Assembly (NCBI GenBank): GCA_002162755.1
Contig: MAAS01000014.1
Span: forward strand, 1 to 64,000
DNA from: Gammaproteobacteria bacterium 50_400_T64
Lineage (GTDB): Bacteria > Pseudomonadota > Gammaproteobacteria > Pseudomonadales > Porticoccaceae
Length of the DNA stretch: 64,000 bases
Reading direction: 5' to 3'
The notes beneath the pieces are model-generated. The model was given only the letters and a program-made list of their open reading frames with translations, did not search any database and was not told where the DNA came from. Shown piece after piece: positions 28,140-37,336 of this stretch. A program made the position numbers and the translations under genes. Positions within the stretch are counted from its first letter, which is position 1; every line of letters begins with the position of its first letter.

Positions 28140-29397
28140 TCGGTCTGTGCGATATGCGCAGTTTTTACTGCTCCTGCGAGAAGGTGTTTCGTCCCGATAT
28201 TCGTGATCGAGGCGTTGTCGTTACCTCTAATAATGATGGCGTAATAGTGGCGCTGGATGACCGAGCGAAAGCCGCAGGTATTAGAAAATTTGAGCCTTAC
28301 TTTAAACAGCGCCAGCTTATTGAGCGCGCTGGTGTTCTAGCCTTCTCCAGTAACTATGAACTTTACGGTGAGGTCAGCGGGCGAATTATGGCCACCTTGG
28401 CCGAGTTGGTGCCCAATGGTATTGAGGTCTATTCCATTGACGAATGCTTTGTCGATTTTAGTGCCGTGCCCCGCGCCGAATTAAAAACTTTTGCGGCTAT
28501 GCTGCGCGACACCATCTGGCAGCAGCAGGGCATCAAAATGGGCGTGTCGATTGCACCGACAAAAACCCTGGCGAAGCTCGGGCAGTGTGCAGCAAAACAG
28601 TATTCCCAGCTTGAGGGTGTTTGTGTGCTGGAACAGGCCCATCAATGGCAATGGCTGGCCGCGCGGGTGGACGTGAGCGAAGTCTGGGGTGTTGGCCGCA
28701 AACTAACGAAAAAGCTAAAGGCCAGGGCTCTGGGTACGGCAGGGGACCTGGCGATGATGACTCAGGCCGATGCCAGAGCTCTGCAAGGCATCACTTTGGC
28801 GCGCACGATTCGTGAATTACAGGGTGAACCTTGTATTGATGTTGATAGCCAGCCACAGCCGAAACAGACGATTATTTCCAGTCGCTCCTTTGGTCAAAAA
28901 CAGACAAGCCTAAAGTCCCTGCAGGAGGCTGTGAGTCACTATGCCGTTAGGGCGGGTGAGAAGCTCCGGGCGCAGTCATCATTGTGTTTTCGCCTTTCGG
29001 TCTGCCTACAAACCAGTACTCACGATGCACAGCCCTATGCCGATGAATTATCGGTGAGCTTGCCCGGCGGCACGGCCGATAGTCGGGCGCTATCCCGGGC
29101 TTCTGTGGCGCTGGTGGCGACACTTTATCGGCCGGGTTGCACGTGTACGCCAAGGCTGGGGTGGCTCTGCACGACATTCGCCCACAGCAGTTGGCCCAGC
29201 GAGATCTACTAGCGCCCCAGCCGGAGATATCGGAACGTTTGATGAAGGCAATGGATGGCGTGAATCAACGCTTTGGTTCCGGTGCTATTAAATTAGCCCG
29301 GCAGGGTGGTGAGGGTAGTTTTGCTATGAAGAGGGCGATGAAATCACCCAGCTATTTGACGCGCTGGCAGGAAATACCGCGCATCAGGCTTGGCTAG
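28136..29397 (+). CDS. umuC: DNA polymerase V catalytic subunit UmuC, with apparent frameshift near 29128-29145
   Basis: LCDMRSFYCSCEKVFRPD, SNYELYGEVSGRIM, VYSIDECFVDFS in frame 28136..29212; C-terminal YAKAGVALHDIRPQQLAQRDLL...SPSYLTRWQEIPRI continues in frame 29137..29397. Confidence 0.88.
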
Positions 29398-29445
29398 CAG
29401 GAGGTTTTTGTTTTCGGGCCTAAGCTCAATTTTTTAGTTGTGTTC

Positions 29446-30126
29446 TTAAGTGTGCAGCCCACACTCAAGATGTTCCGCCGCTTTGGTGGGGTCGTGATAT
29501 TCCACTTCACTAGGCAGGTCGTGCTCGAGCAGGTAATCAACCAGGTTCATGGTGGTGCAGTGGAAGGAGGGTGCGACTTTCGTGGTTGAGCGCACGGCAT
29601 CCCAGGTGAAAATATCCTGTGACTTTCTGAATTCAGTTTCTTCACGACGAATGCCGTTGATCCACAGGTCTGGCTTTAATTCACGAAAAGCTCGTGTAAA
29701 AGGCTCCAGTTTCACTATTCTTGTAAATTCAGCGTGCTCGGCTGTACCAATTGCAGGAATACCCTCATAGCGGGCTTGCAGGTGGGCTGCTGAAAATGTC
29801 GGGTGAAAAATCTTAAGGTTCAAATCAAGGCGTTTAACCAACTGGTCGACGAAGCGATAGGTGGCGGCTGTATTAAAGCCTGTATCACACCAGACCACGG
29901 GTGTGCCAGGGCGAACCTTTTGTACCATGTGCAGTAGAACAGCTGAGTAGGCTGAAAAGCTGGTGCTGACGATAGGCTGCTTAGCGGCGTCGAGAGCAGT
30001 CGCAAGAATATCCATCGGCAAGGCGCCAGTCATGGCGCGGTTGGCCTCGCTGAGATCAAACAAGGCACTTGGCGCTGTTTGAGGGGGCTGGTCAATGGAT
30101 GGTTTCTGTGCAGCTACAAGGCTCAT
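29446..30126 (-). CDS. cysH: Phosphoadenylyl-sulfate reductase
   Basis: PVVWCDTGFNTAATYRFVDQLV, WINGIRREET, C-terminal ECGLHT. Confidence 0.92.
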   Translation of the reverse strand: MSLVAAQKPSIDQPPQTAPSALFDLSEANRAMTGALPMDILATALDAAKQPIVSTSFSAYSAVLLHMVQKVRPGTPVVWCDTGFNTAATYRFVDQLVKRLDLNLKIFHPTFSAAHLQARYEGIPAIGTAEHAEFTRIVKLEPFTRAFRELKPDLWINGIRREETEFRKSQDIFTWDAVRSTTKVAPSFHCTTMNLVDYLLEHDLPSEVEYHDPTKAAEHLECGLHT

Positions 30127-30370
30127 AGTCTATCTGCTAAAGGTGTTTGATTTTGAGGGGGCGATTAAAACGCTGTCGACCTGACAAGTAAAAGAACACT
30201 TTTCAATATGCTTATTGCTAATCGAGAATTAAAGAATATCAAAAGGCGTTCTTAGAAGTGATTGGCTGCAGTGTGTTGTTCTTGAAATCGCCGTCGCTAG
30301 GGCAAAGTCGAATGAGTCAGCGCCGGAGCCTTGAAGGTGTAAAGAGGGGTGTTATAAAAAGTCAGCAGGC

Positions 30371-30402
30371 ACAAAAAAGCCCGACACGAAGTCAGGCTTT
30401 TT
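30371..30402 (-). terminator. Intrinsic terminator downstream of tRNA-Arg
   Basis: AAAAAAGCCCGACACGAAGTCAGGCTTTTT hairpin. Confidence 0.7.
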
Positions 30403-30440
30403 GCAGGTGTTTTTCAGCTTTAAACTACCTGTTTTAAATA

Positions 30441-30517
30441 TGGTGCACTCGGGTGGATTCGAACCACCGACCGCCCGGTTCGTAGCCGGGTACTCTATCC
30501 AGCTGAGCTACGAGTGC
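30441..30517 (-). tRNA. tRNA-Arg (anticodon ACG), CCA encoded
   Basis: Reverse complement GCACTCGTAGCTCAGCTGGATAGAGTACCCGGCTACGAACCGGGCGGTCGGTGGTTCGAATCCACCCGAGTGCACCA folds as a cloverleaf; anticodon loop CTACGAA. Confidence 0.97.
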
Positions 30518-30605
30518 AGAGGGCGGCACTATAGGGAAGTGGCCGCTTTTCGTCAAGATAAATTATACTTTTAATGCTTTCCTGAAGGCTTTTTCGTAGA
30601 TTTCT

Positions 30606-32162
30606 TTATACACCCCGGTTTTGATCGGCCCAGTAGGGTGCGCGCAGTTCGCGACGCAAAATTTTACCACTGGGGTTGCGCGGTAATTCGGGGATAAAGT
30701 CGATGGACTTGGGGGCTTTAAAACCGGCAATTTGGGTGCGGGCGTAGGCGATGATTTCCTCTTCGCTGAGTTCAGCGCCGGGTCGCAGTACCACGCAGGC
30801 TTTAATGGCTTCACCCCATTGCTCATCGGGTATGCCGATTACCGCAACATCTAGAACAGATTCATGGCTTTGTACGGCATTTTCTACTTCAGCAGGATAA
30901 ACATTTTCACCACCAGTGATGATCATATCCTTAACGCGGTCTTTGATGAATAAAAAGCCTTCTTCATCCATATAGGCAGCGTCGCCTGTGTGGTACCAAC
31001 CGTCGACGACTGTTTCACTCGTCGCTTTGGGGTTGCGCCAGTAACCCTTCATAATCCAGTCGCTTTTGATAAGGATTTCGCCGACTTCGCCGTTGGCTAC
31101 GCTATCGCCATTACTATTGATGACTTTTACTTCACTGCCCAAAGCAGGCTTACCGCATGCGCGTAACTTCTTTCGCTCAGGGGCGTGGTCTTCGGGGGCA
31201 AGCATGCTGACCAGGCCATAATTTTCTGTGGCACCGTAAAGCTGCATAAAGTCAGAACCAAACACTTCACCTGCTTCAACCAGTACCGATTCAGAAATGG
31301 GTGAGGCGCCGTAGTAGAGTCGCTGTAGATTGCTGTAGTCGCGTTCGCGTACTTTAGGTTCTTGCAGCATCATTTGTATCATTGCGGGTACAAATAAGGC
31401 GTGGGTGATTTTGTCATTGCTTAAGCTGTCGAGCACGATAGTGGCATCGAATTCCGCCAGTAGGTGGACATGGGCGCCACACAACAGCGGTATAATAGTC
31501 AGGTTAATGCCGCCCACGTGAAACAAGGGCAAGACATTAACAAAGCGGGCGTTGGCGTCAACATCGAGAATACTGCCTTCGACGAAGGCGTTGAAAGCAT
31601 TGACGTAACCCTGGTTGGTGAGCTGCACACCTTTGGGCAGACCGGTGGTGCCGCTGGTGTAAAGCTGGAGAATATCGTCATCGCCTTTAAGGGCAACATC
31701 GGGGCGCTGCTTGGATTGCTGGTCGCGCCAGCTTGTGTAGTCGATCCAGCGATCGTGACCGCCATCGATGGCGATAATGTTTTTGATGAATGTTAGATCG
31801 CTTTCGATCGTTTCAATAATGGGATAGAAATCCTTGCCGACAAACAGGGTGCTGTTTTCAGTGGCGTTCAGGATTTGCAGTATTTCGGGGCCGGCCAGAC
31901 GCCAGTTAACACCGGCAGTGGCGAAAGCCGTTGCGCTAGCGCCGATAAAGATTTCAAAGAATTCAGGGGAATTTTTCGCTAGATGCGCGATACGATCCTG
32001 ATGCTCAATGCCGAGCTCAAGTAAGCCGTTGGCGACCTGCCAGCTGTGCTCCATCAATTCGTTATAGCTAATGTCCTGGCCTTCAAATGTGATGGCGGTG
32101 TGTTCGGGCTGGCTGTGCTGAAGTGCTTGAAACTTGTCGGCAAAAAACATGGAGTCTCCCAA
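30606..32162 (-). CDS. Acyl-CoA synthetase (AMP-dependent, FadD3/long-chain fatty acid-CoA ligase type)
   Basis: YTSGTTGLPKGVQLTN, YGATENYG, GWYHTGDAAYMDEEGFLFIKDRVKDMIITGGENVYPAEVE. Confidence 0.95.
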   Translation of the reverse strand: MGDSMFFADKFQALQHSQPEHTAITFEGQDISYNELMEHSWQVANGLLELGIEHQDRIAHLAKNSPEFFEIFIGASATAFATAGVNWRLAGPEILQILNATENSTLFVGKDFYPIIETIESDLTFIKNIIAIDGGHDRWIDYTSWRDQQSKQRPDVALKGDDDILQLYTSGTTGLPKGVQLTNQGYVNAFNAFVEGSILDVDANARFVNVLPLFHVGGINLTIIPLLCGAHVHLLAEFDATIVLDSLSNDKITHALFVPAMIQMMLQEPKVRERDYSNLQRLYYGASPISESVLVEAGEVFGSDFMQLYGATENYGLVSMLAPEDHAPERKKLRACGKPALGSEVKVINSNGDSVANGEVGEILIKSDWIMKGYWRNPKATSETVVDGWYHTGDAAYMDEEGFLFIKDRVKDMIITGGENVYPAEVENAVQSHESVLDVAVIGIPDEQWGEAIKACVVLRPGAELSEEEIIAYARTQIAGFKAPKSIDFIPELPRNPSGKILRRELRAPYWADQNRGV

Positions 32163-32213
32163 TAAAATCTATTAATAATATCTATGCTTAAGCTAGTGGC
32201 GGAGCAGTCTAAT

Positions 32214-32236
32214 ACTTGAACGTTTGTTCTTCAAGT
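32214..32236. promoter_or_regulatory. Inverted repeat ACTTGAA-N9-TTCAAGT between cmoB and the acyl-CoA synthetase gene
   Basis: Perfect 7-bp arms; inner GAAC-GTTT-GTTC palindrome; 50-75 bp upstream of the ligase start. Confidence 0.45.
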
Positions 32237-32253
32237 TTGTGACGTATTCCCTG

Positions 32254-33282
32254 TTAGCACTCGGCAATAAATACTGCTCTGCGCGGTGCGGGATGGCCCT
32301 CAAAAGTGCGCTTGTTATCACTGGGGTCGAGAAAGTCGGGCAAAGACTCAAAGTGCATCCATTCAGTGCTGCGCTGTTCATCGGCACTGGTGTCGCAAAC
32401 ATCAACCAGGCGTGGGTTTTTAAAGCCGCACTTGCGTAACCAGCTGAGCATAGTGGCTGGGCTGGGTATAAACCAGACATTGCGCATCTTTGCGTAGCGG
32501 CCCTCGGGTACCAGTACCTGACCTTCGTCGCCCTCAATAACCAGGGTTTCTAACACCAGCTGGCCGCCATTTTTAAGGCAGTCTTTGAGTTCGAGCAGGT
32601 GGCCGATGGGCGAGCGGCGGTGATAGAGCACGCCCATGGAAAATACCGTGTCGAAGGCTTTTAGCTCGCTGGGCAGGTGTTCTATGCCGAGGGGTAGTAC
32701 ATCTACCGGTAACACATCGACGGGCGGGTTGTTTGATTCGGCCTTGGGAATAAAAGATTTAAGCGCATAAAACTGATGCACGAAGCGCGGGGAGGGGTCG
32801 ATGCCAATCACCCGCTGTGCGCCCTCGCCGAACATGCGCCAGCAGTGGTAGCCGTTGCCGCAGCCGATGTCGAGTACCAGCCTGTCTTGCAGAGGGGCGA
32901 TGTGGGGCAGCAGGCGATCCCATTTCCAGTCAGAGCGCCATTCGGTGTCGATGTCCAGACCAAACAATGCGTAGGGGCCTTTGCGCCAGGGGTGGAGTTC
33001 CATTAACGCGGCACGTAATTCTTCTTGCTGTTGCGGGCTGCAATCGCTGGCCTCGCCGATGCGTACGCCTTGCTTGAAATCGCAACTGCTGGCAGTAAGT
33101 GCGGGTAATTGCTCAAGGCTTTGCTGCCATTGGGGTAGATCGCCCCAGCGTTGCTGGCTGAGCTGTTGGTCTATTTGTTCGGGTAGTTGCTCGGCCCATT
33201 GTGTGAGCGTGCTTTTCTTGAGCGTACTTTGCTGAGCGCCGAGCTGGTGGAGTCCGGCGATCAAGTCTTGATAGTCGATCAT
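32254..33282 (-). CDS. cmoB: tRNA U34 carboxymethyltransferase CmoB
   Basis: LVLDIGCGNGYHCWRMFGEGAQRVIGIDPS; 342 aa; adjacent to cmoA. Confidence 0.95.
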   Translation of the reverse strand: MIDYQDLIAGLHQLGAQQSTLKKSTLTQWAEQLPEQIDQQLSQQRWGDLPQWQQSLEQLPALTASSCDFKQGVRIGEASDCSPQQQEELRAALMELHPWRKGPYALFGLDIDTEWRSDWKWDRLLPHIAPLQDRLVLDIGCGNGYHCWRMFGEGAQRVIGIDPSPRFVHQFYALKSFIPKAESNNPPVDVLPVDVLPLGIEHLPSELKAFDTVFSMGVLYHRRSPIGHLLELKDCLKNGGQLVLETLVIEGDEGQVLVPEGRYAKMRNVWFIPSPATMLSWLRKCGFKNPRLVDVCDTSADEQRSTEWMHFESLPDFLDPSDNKRTFEGHPAPRRAVFIAEC

Positions 33283-33323
33283 TGAATACTCGCTTATGTG
33301 ATAGCTACTGAGTTGATGGCCAT

Positions 33324-34049
33324 TTACTTGATAGCAAGCAGTGATGCGAAGTTAAAACACTGGAACCATATGTCGATGCTGTTAAAGCCGACGCTATTGA
33401 GTCGTTGGCGGTGCTGGTCGAGGGTTTCGGGAATGAGTACGTTTTCCAGTGCTGAGCGCTTTTGCGCGACTTCCAGTTCAGAGTAGCCGTTGGCGCGTTT
33501 AAAGCTGTGGTGCAGCTCTATCATCAGCTGGTTTAAATGGGCATCGGCGAAAGCGATTTTTTCCGACAGAATCAGTATGCCGCCGGGTAGCAGGGCATCG
33601 TAAATACGCTGCATTAATGCACTGCGGGCCTCGGGGGACAGAAATTGCAGGGTGAAGTTGAGTACCACCATTGAGGCATTGTTGATAGGGCTGTCGAGTA
33701 GGTCGGCACAGATTAACTCTACGGCGGTGTCGCTTTGTTCATGGGCGAGGATGGTGGCGCAGTGCTCAATCATCGCCGGGGCATTGTCGATAGCGACGAT
33801 ACTGCAGTCGGGCACTTGAATATGCTGGGCCATGGCCAGTGTCGATGCACCGAGGGAGCAGCCCAGGTCGTAACAGGTCGACTGGGGTTGGGCGTAGCGT
33901 CCGGCCAGCGTACCGGTCATGGCGATAATGGTTTCGTAGCCGGGCACGGAGCGTTGGATCATATCCGGGAATACGGCGACCACATCGGCGTCAAACTTGA
34001 AGCCGGCAATATCGGCGAGGGGGCGGGAAAATAATTTATCGTGGTTCAC
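33324..34049 (-). CDS. cmoA: Carboxy-S-adenosyl-L-methionine synthase CmoA
   Basis: FDADVVAVFPDMIQRSVPGYETII, YDLGCSLGASTLAMAQH, LILSEKI. Confidence 0.95.
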   Translation of the reverse strand: MNHDKLFSRPLADIAGFKFDADVVAVFPDMIQRSVPGYETIIAMTGTLAGRYAQPQSTCYDLGCSLGASTLAMAQHIQVPDCSIVAIDNAPAMIEHCATILAHEQSDTAVELICADLLDSPINNASMVVLNFTLQFLSPEARSALMQRIYDALLPGGILILSEKIAFADAHLNQLMIELHHSFKRANGYSELEVAQKRSALENVLIPETLDQHRQRLNSVGFNSIDIWFQCFNFASLLAIK

Positions 34050-34094
34050 GGTATGTTTTCTGTGGGTTGGGTGCCGGAGGGTGTGGAGGTGAGG

Positions 34095-34184
34095 GATGCT
34101 CTCTACTCATGACGCGCTGTAAATACGTCCCTGTACGCTCGATGTCGGCATCCCTGCCTCCGACGGTCATGAGCAGAGAGCATC
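34095..34184. repeat. Nested inverted-repeat intergenic element
   Basis: GATGCTCTCTACTCATGAC (34095-34113) and GTCATGAGCAGAGAGCATC (34166-34184) are 19-bp arms with one mismatch; the interior GCGCTGTAAATACGTCCCTGTACGCTCGATGTCGGCATCCCTGCCTCCGACG contains a smaller GTCGG/CCGAC hairpin. Confidence 0.85.
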
Positions 34185-34216
34185 TCTCCCTATTTAAGCT
34201 GTGTGCAATACGTAAT

Positions 34217-37135
34217 CTACAGTGTAAACAGCTCTAGATTTAAAGCATCGAGCTTAGCCGCGCTATCAGCATTGGTAATCACGGCAGTACTGCATTTGTC
34301 ATCGCTCAGGTATTCACGGCCGACACGCTGCAGATCATCCAGCTTCACTTCGCGCACCTGATTACGGAAGGCTTCGCGTTGCTCGCGGCCACGGCCGTAG
34401 AGTTCAGAGTGGAAGCTTTGCTTGGCTTCACCCGCCGGGGAGGAGGGTTTGTCGATACCGGAAACGACACCGAGGATGGCTTCTTCCACCTGTTGCCATT
34501 GGTGCTTCTCTTCCTGGAGCCAGACCAGCGAGGCCTGGAAGTCGTCGAGAGTCCCCTCGATGCGGGGATCGCGATAGGAGAAGAAACGGAAGGCACCGCT
34601 GCTGTTGTCCTGCCCGGCACCGCCGCCGTAAGCACCACCCTGTTCGCGAATGGCGCGGTGTAAATAGCCGTTGCGCAGGAAGCCGCCGAGCACGCTCAGT
34701 GGTGCGGCGTCGGCATGACCCATGGGCACAGTGGGATAGGCGCGGGCGCAGAAGTTGACCTGAGTGCTGGTGGCCCAAAGTTGTTGGCTTGGGATGCAGA
34801 GCTCGGGGCGACTAAAGGGCGTAAAGGCCGAACCGTCACCGGGCTGTAGTGTGTCGAGAAAGGCTTTGGCAAATTCACTCATCTGTTCTTGTTCGCCCAC
34901 CAACAGTGCTTGTCGGGGAGACTTTAAAAACAGGGCGTGCATGTCGGCCAGTTTAGCGGCAAAGCTGGCCAGCCCTGCCTGTTCATCCAGACTGCTGTCG
35001 AGTTGCTTGGTGAGGCGAATGCCTTCCATGCCGCCCCAGCGATGAGACAACCAGGCACCGGGACTGGCATTACTGGCAGCGGCGGCCATGGCGAGAGTGT
35101 GACCGTTGCCGGTCACACTGCTTTCGCGGCGGGCGCGAATCTGGGCGATAAGTTCACGCAGACGGGGTAGTTCGTCGAAACGAACGGACTCGAAAGTCGC
35201 ATTCATAAGTTCACAAAGCGCCTGCTGATTGTTTGCTAAGCCTTTGGCACTTAACACTAAATGACCGCTTAGACTTTGCAGATTGTTGACTTCGCAGCGC
35301 ACCGAGGCGTGGGTGCTGATAGAACCGCAAACTTGCGATTGCCAAAGCTGAGTGGCGAGATAGTCTTTGTCACCAACGCCCAGCTCAGTGAGGCAGCTGG
35401 CGTAAAGAGGCAGCAGGTCAATTTGCTCGTCAGTGAGTGCGGGTAGTGCAACCAGTAATTGCTGGTAAACCAGACCGTTGGTGCCAACCTCGTACTGGGT
35501 TAGCGGCAGTGCGCCCTGGCTTTTACTTGTGGCGCTGACATAGGCCAACTCCGGGGAGATATCTTCAAGCCCAACCTTGGGCAGCACGCCTTCGTCATCG
35601 GCCTGCATTTGACGCTCATTTAAGGCGGCGGTTTGACTGATGATCTCCTGCTTCTCAGTATCGCTGAGCTGGGCTTTGATAGTGGCCAGTTGCGCGGCTT
35701 CACTTTTTTCCCGCCGTGCTGACAGGGCAGGCTCGGGGCGCAGCGTCAGGCGTACGCGGTGGGGGTTGTCGACCAGCAGATCGCGGGCCAGTGATTTAAT
35801 AAACGCGGGGTCGGCGATGGAGGCACGCAGCTCAGCTAATACAGGCTCAAGGTCGAGTAGGGCAATGGGGTCACCGCGGTGGGTGGCGCTGGTCAGCGAG
35901 GTCAAAATTAATTGCAGACCATAGGGATAGCCGTCACCGCCCACTTCTCGCTGTTGTAATTCCAGTTGATGCAGAGAGGCTTCGACCTGCTCTTTGGCGA
36001 CGCCGTTTTCGGCGACATCGCGTAGAACACCCATCACCAGGTTTTCCAGCTCGATGGCTTTTTCGGGTTCGCTGCCTTCTATACCGCAAACGAAACACAT
36101 CTCTTTTTGCGAGTCATCCAGTCCGCACAAAGGCGATGGCGAGCTGCCGAGGTCGCTGGTTTCGAGGGCTTTAAGCAGTGGCGAGGCACTGTTGTCGAGC
36201 AAGATGCTATTCAGTAAGTGGGCCTGCATGCAGGATTTTAAATCAGTCGCCTTGCCCAGTAACCAGCTAATAATAATGTGGGTTTTGTTGTCAGTCGAAC
36301 CCTCTTCGTCGAAGGCGTAGGACTCTTCGACGGCAATCGGTGCCAGATAGCGCTTCTCGTCGGGCACGGAGATGGTTTCCGCCAGCGGCTCGAAGCGGTT
36401 CAGTGCCTCGCTTTCAAAGTTTGCCTGGTGCTCCGCAGCGGGAATATCGCCGAAGGTCATAAAGGTGGCATTGCTGGGGTGGTAGTGGGTTTTATAGAAC
36501 TCGCGCAACTGCTCGTAGCTTAAGTCGGGAATCGCCGCCGGGTCACCACCGCTGTTGTAGTGGTAGGTGGTGGTCGGGTAGAGATAGGTGCAGAGGGTGT
36601 GCCACAGGGTCGAGGTGACAGAACTCATTGCGCCCTTCATTTCATTGAAGACAACGCCTTTGTAGACTAAATCGGAGTCGCTATTTTCAGCTTCTTCAAA
36701 CTCCATGCGGTGACCTTCCTGGGCAAAGTCCAGGGGGTCGAGTCGAGAGAAAAAGACAGCATCAAGATAGACTTGCAGCAGGTTGTTAAAGTCTTTTCTA
36801 TTCTGGCTGGCGAAAGGGTAAGCCGTCCAGTCAGAACTGGTGAAGGCATTCATAAAGGTATTCAGCGAGCGGCGAATCATCATGAAGAAGGGGTCGCGCA
36901 CCGGGTACTTTTCACTGCCACACAGGGCGGTGTGCTCGAGGATATGGGCTACACCGCGAGAGTCTTCAGGCACCGTGCGCAGAGCCACCAGAAACACGTT
37001 TTCATTGTTGTCGGTGGCGATATGAATATGCTGAGCGCCGGTTTTAATGTGGCGGTATTCGCTGACATCGAGGTCGAGTGATTCAATGCGCTGGCTGCGC
37101 AAAAACTGAAAAGCGGGATGAGCGGGAGCATTCAT
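34217..37135 (-). CDS. Insulinase (M16C) family metallopeptidase, presequence-protease-like
   Basis: HILEHTALCGSEKYPVRDPFFMM inverted zinc motif; 972 aa. Confidence 0.93.
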   Translation of the reverse strand: MNAPAHPAFQFLRSQRIESLDLDVSEYRHIKTGAQHIHIATDNNENVFLVALRTVPEDSRGVAHILEHTALCGSEKYPVRDPFFMMIRRSLNTFMNAFTSSDWTAYPFASQNRKDFNNLLQVYLDAVFFSRLDPLDFAQEGHRMEFEEAENSDSDLVYKGVVFNEMKGAMSSVTSTLWHTLCTYLYPTTTYHYNSGGDPAAIPDLSYEQLREFYKTHYHPSNATFMTFGDIPAAEHQANFESEALNRFEPLAETISVPDEKRYLAPIAVEESYAFDEEGSTDNKTHIIISWLLGKATDLKSCMQAHLLNSILLDNSASPLLKALETSDLGSSPSPLCGLDDSQKEMCFVCGIEGSEPEKAIELENLVMGVLRDVAENGVAKEQVEASLHQLELQQREVGGDGYPYGLQLILTSLTSATHRGDPIALLDLEPVLAELRASIADPAFIKSLARDLLVDNPHRVRLTLRPEPALSARREKSEAAQLATIKAQLSDTEKQEIISQTAALNERQMQADDEGVLPKVGLEDISPELAYVSATSKSQGALPLTQYEVGTNGLVYQQLLVALPALTDEQIDLLPLYASCLTELGVGDKDYLATQLWQSQVCGSISTHASVRCEVNNLQSLSGHLVLSAKGLANNQQALCELMNATFESVRFDELPRLRELIAQIRARRESSVTGNGHTLAMAAAASNASPGAWLSHRWGGMEGIRLTKQLDSSLDEQAGLASFAAKLADMHALFLKSPRQALLVGEQEQMSEFAKAFLDTLQPGDGSAFTPFSRPELCIPSQQLWATSTQVNFCARAYPTVPMGHADAAPLSVLGGFLRNGYLHRAIREQGGAYGGGAGQDNSSGAFRFFSYRDPRIEGTLDDFQASLVWLQEEKHQWQQVEEAILGVVSGIDKPSSPAGEAKQSFHSELYGRGREQREAFRNQVREVKLDDLQRVGREYLSDDKCSTAVITNADSAAKLDALNLELFTL

Positions 37136-37282
37136 AAACAGCTTACCTGGGTGTTAATAGGGGTTAGGTGCGGCCTTGCTTAAGGGTCGTGCAATAGAGC
37201 AGAGCCTGGAGAGCAGTGGCCAAAATTATTGGGCTTTATTCTACTCTGCGCAGGGCTCGTGTGGTGAAAATTTTTAGCGAGT

Positions 37283-37330
37283 TTTCACGGGGCTTTAGTC
37301 GCTGAAGGCTGCGGCTAAAGCCCCGTGAAA
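37283..37330. other. Perfect 16-bp-stem intergenic hairpin without U-tract
   Basis: TTTCACGGGGCTTTAG-N16-CTAAAGCCCCGTGAAA, 6 nt beyond the dienelactone hydrolase stop. Confidence 0.85.
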
Positions 37331-37336
37331 GAAGGG

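Noticed and set aside
30441-30517. tRNA-Arg as an integrated-element attachment site
   Set aside because: No integrase, phage or plasmid genes and no duplicated tRNA 3' end seen in the flanks; it is followed by ordinary chromosomal genes.
34345-36523. Multiple ORFs of 72-116 aa on both strands within the M16 peptidase gene
   Set aside because: All overlap the 972-aa peptidase, lack motifs and reflect GC-biased codon shadows.
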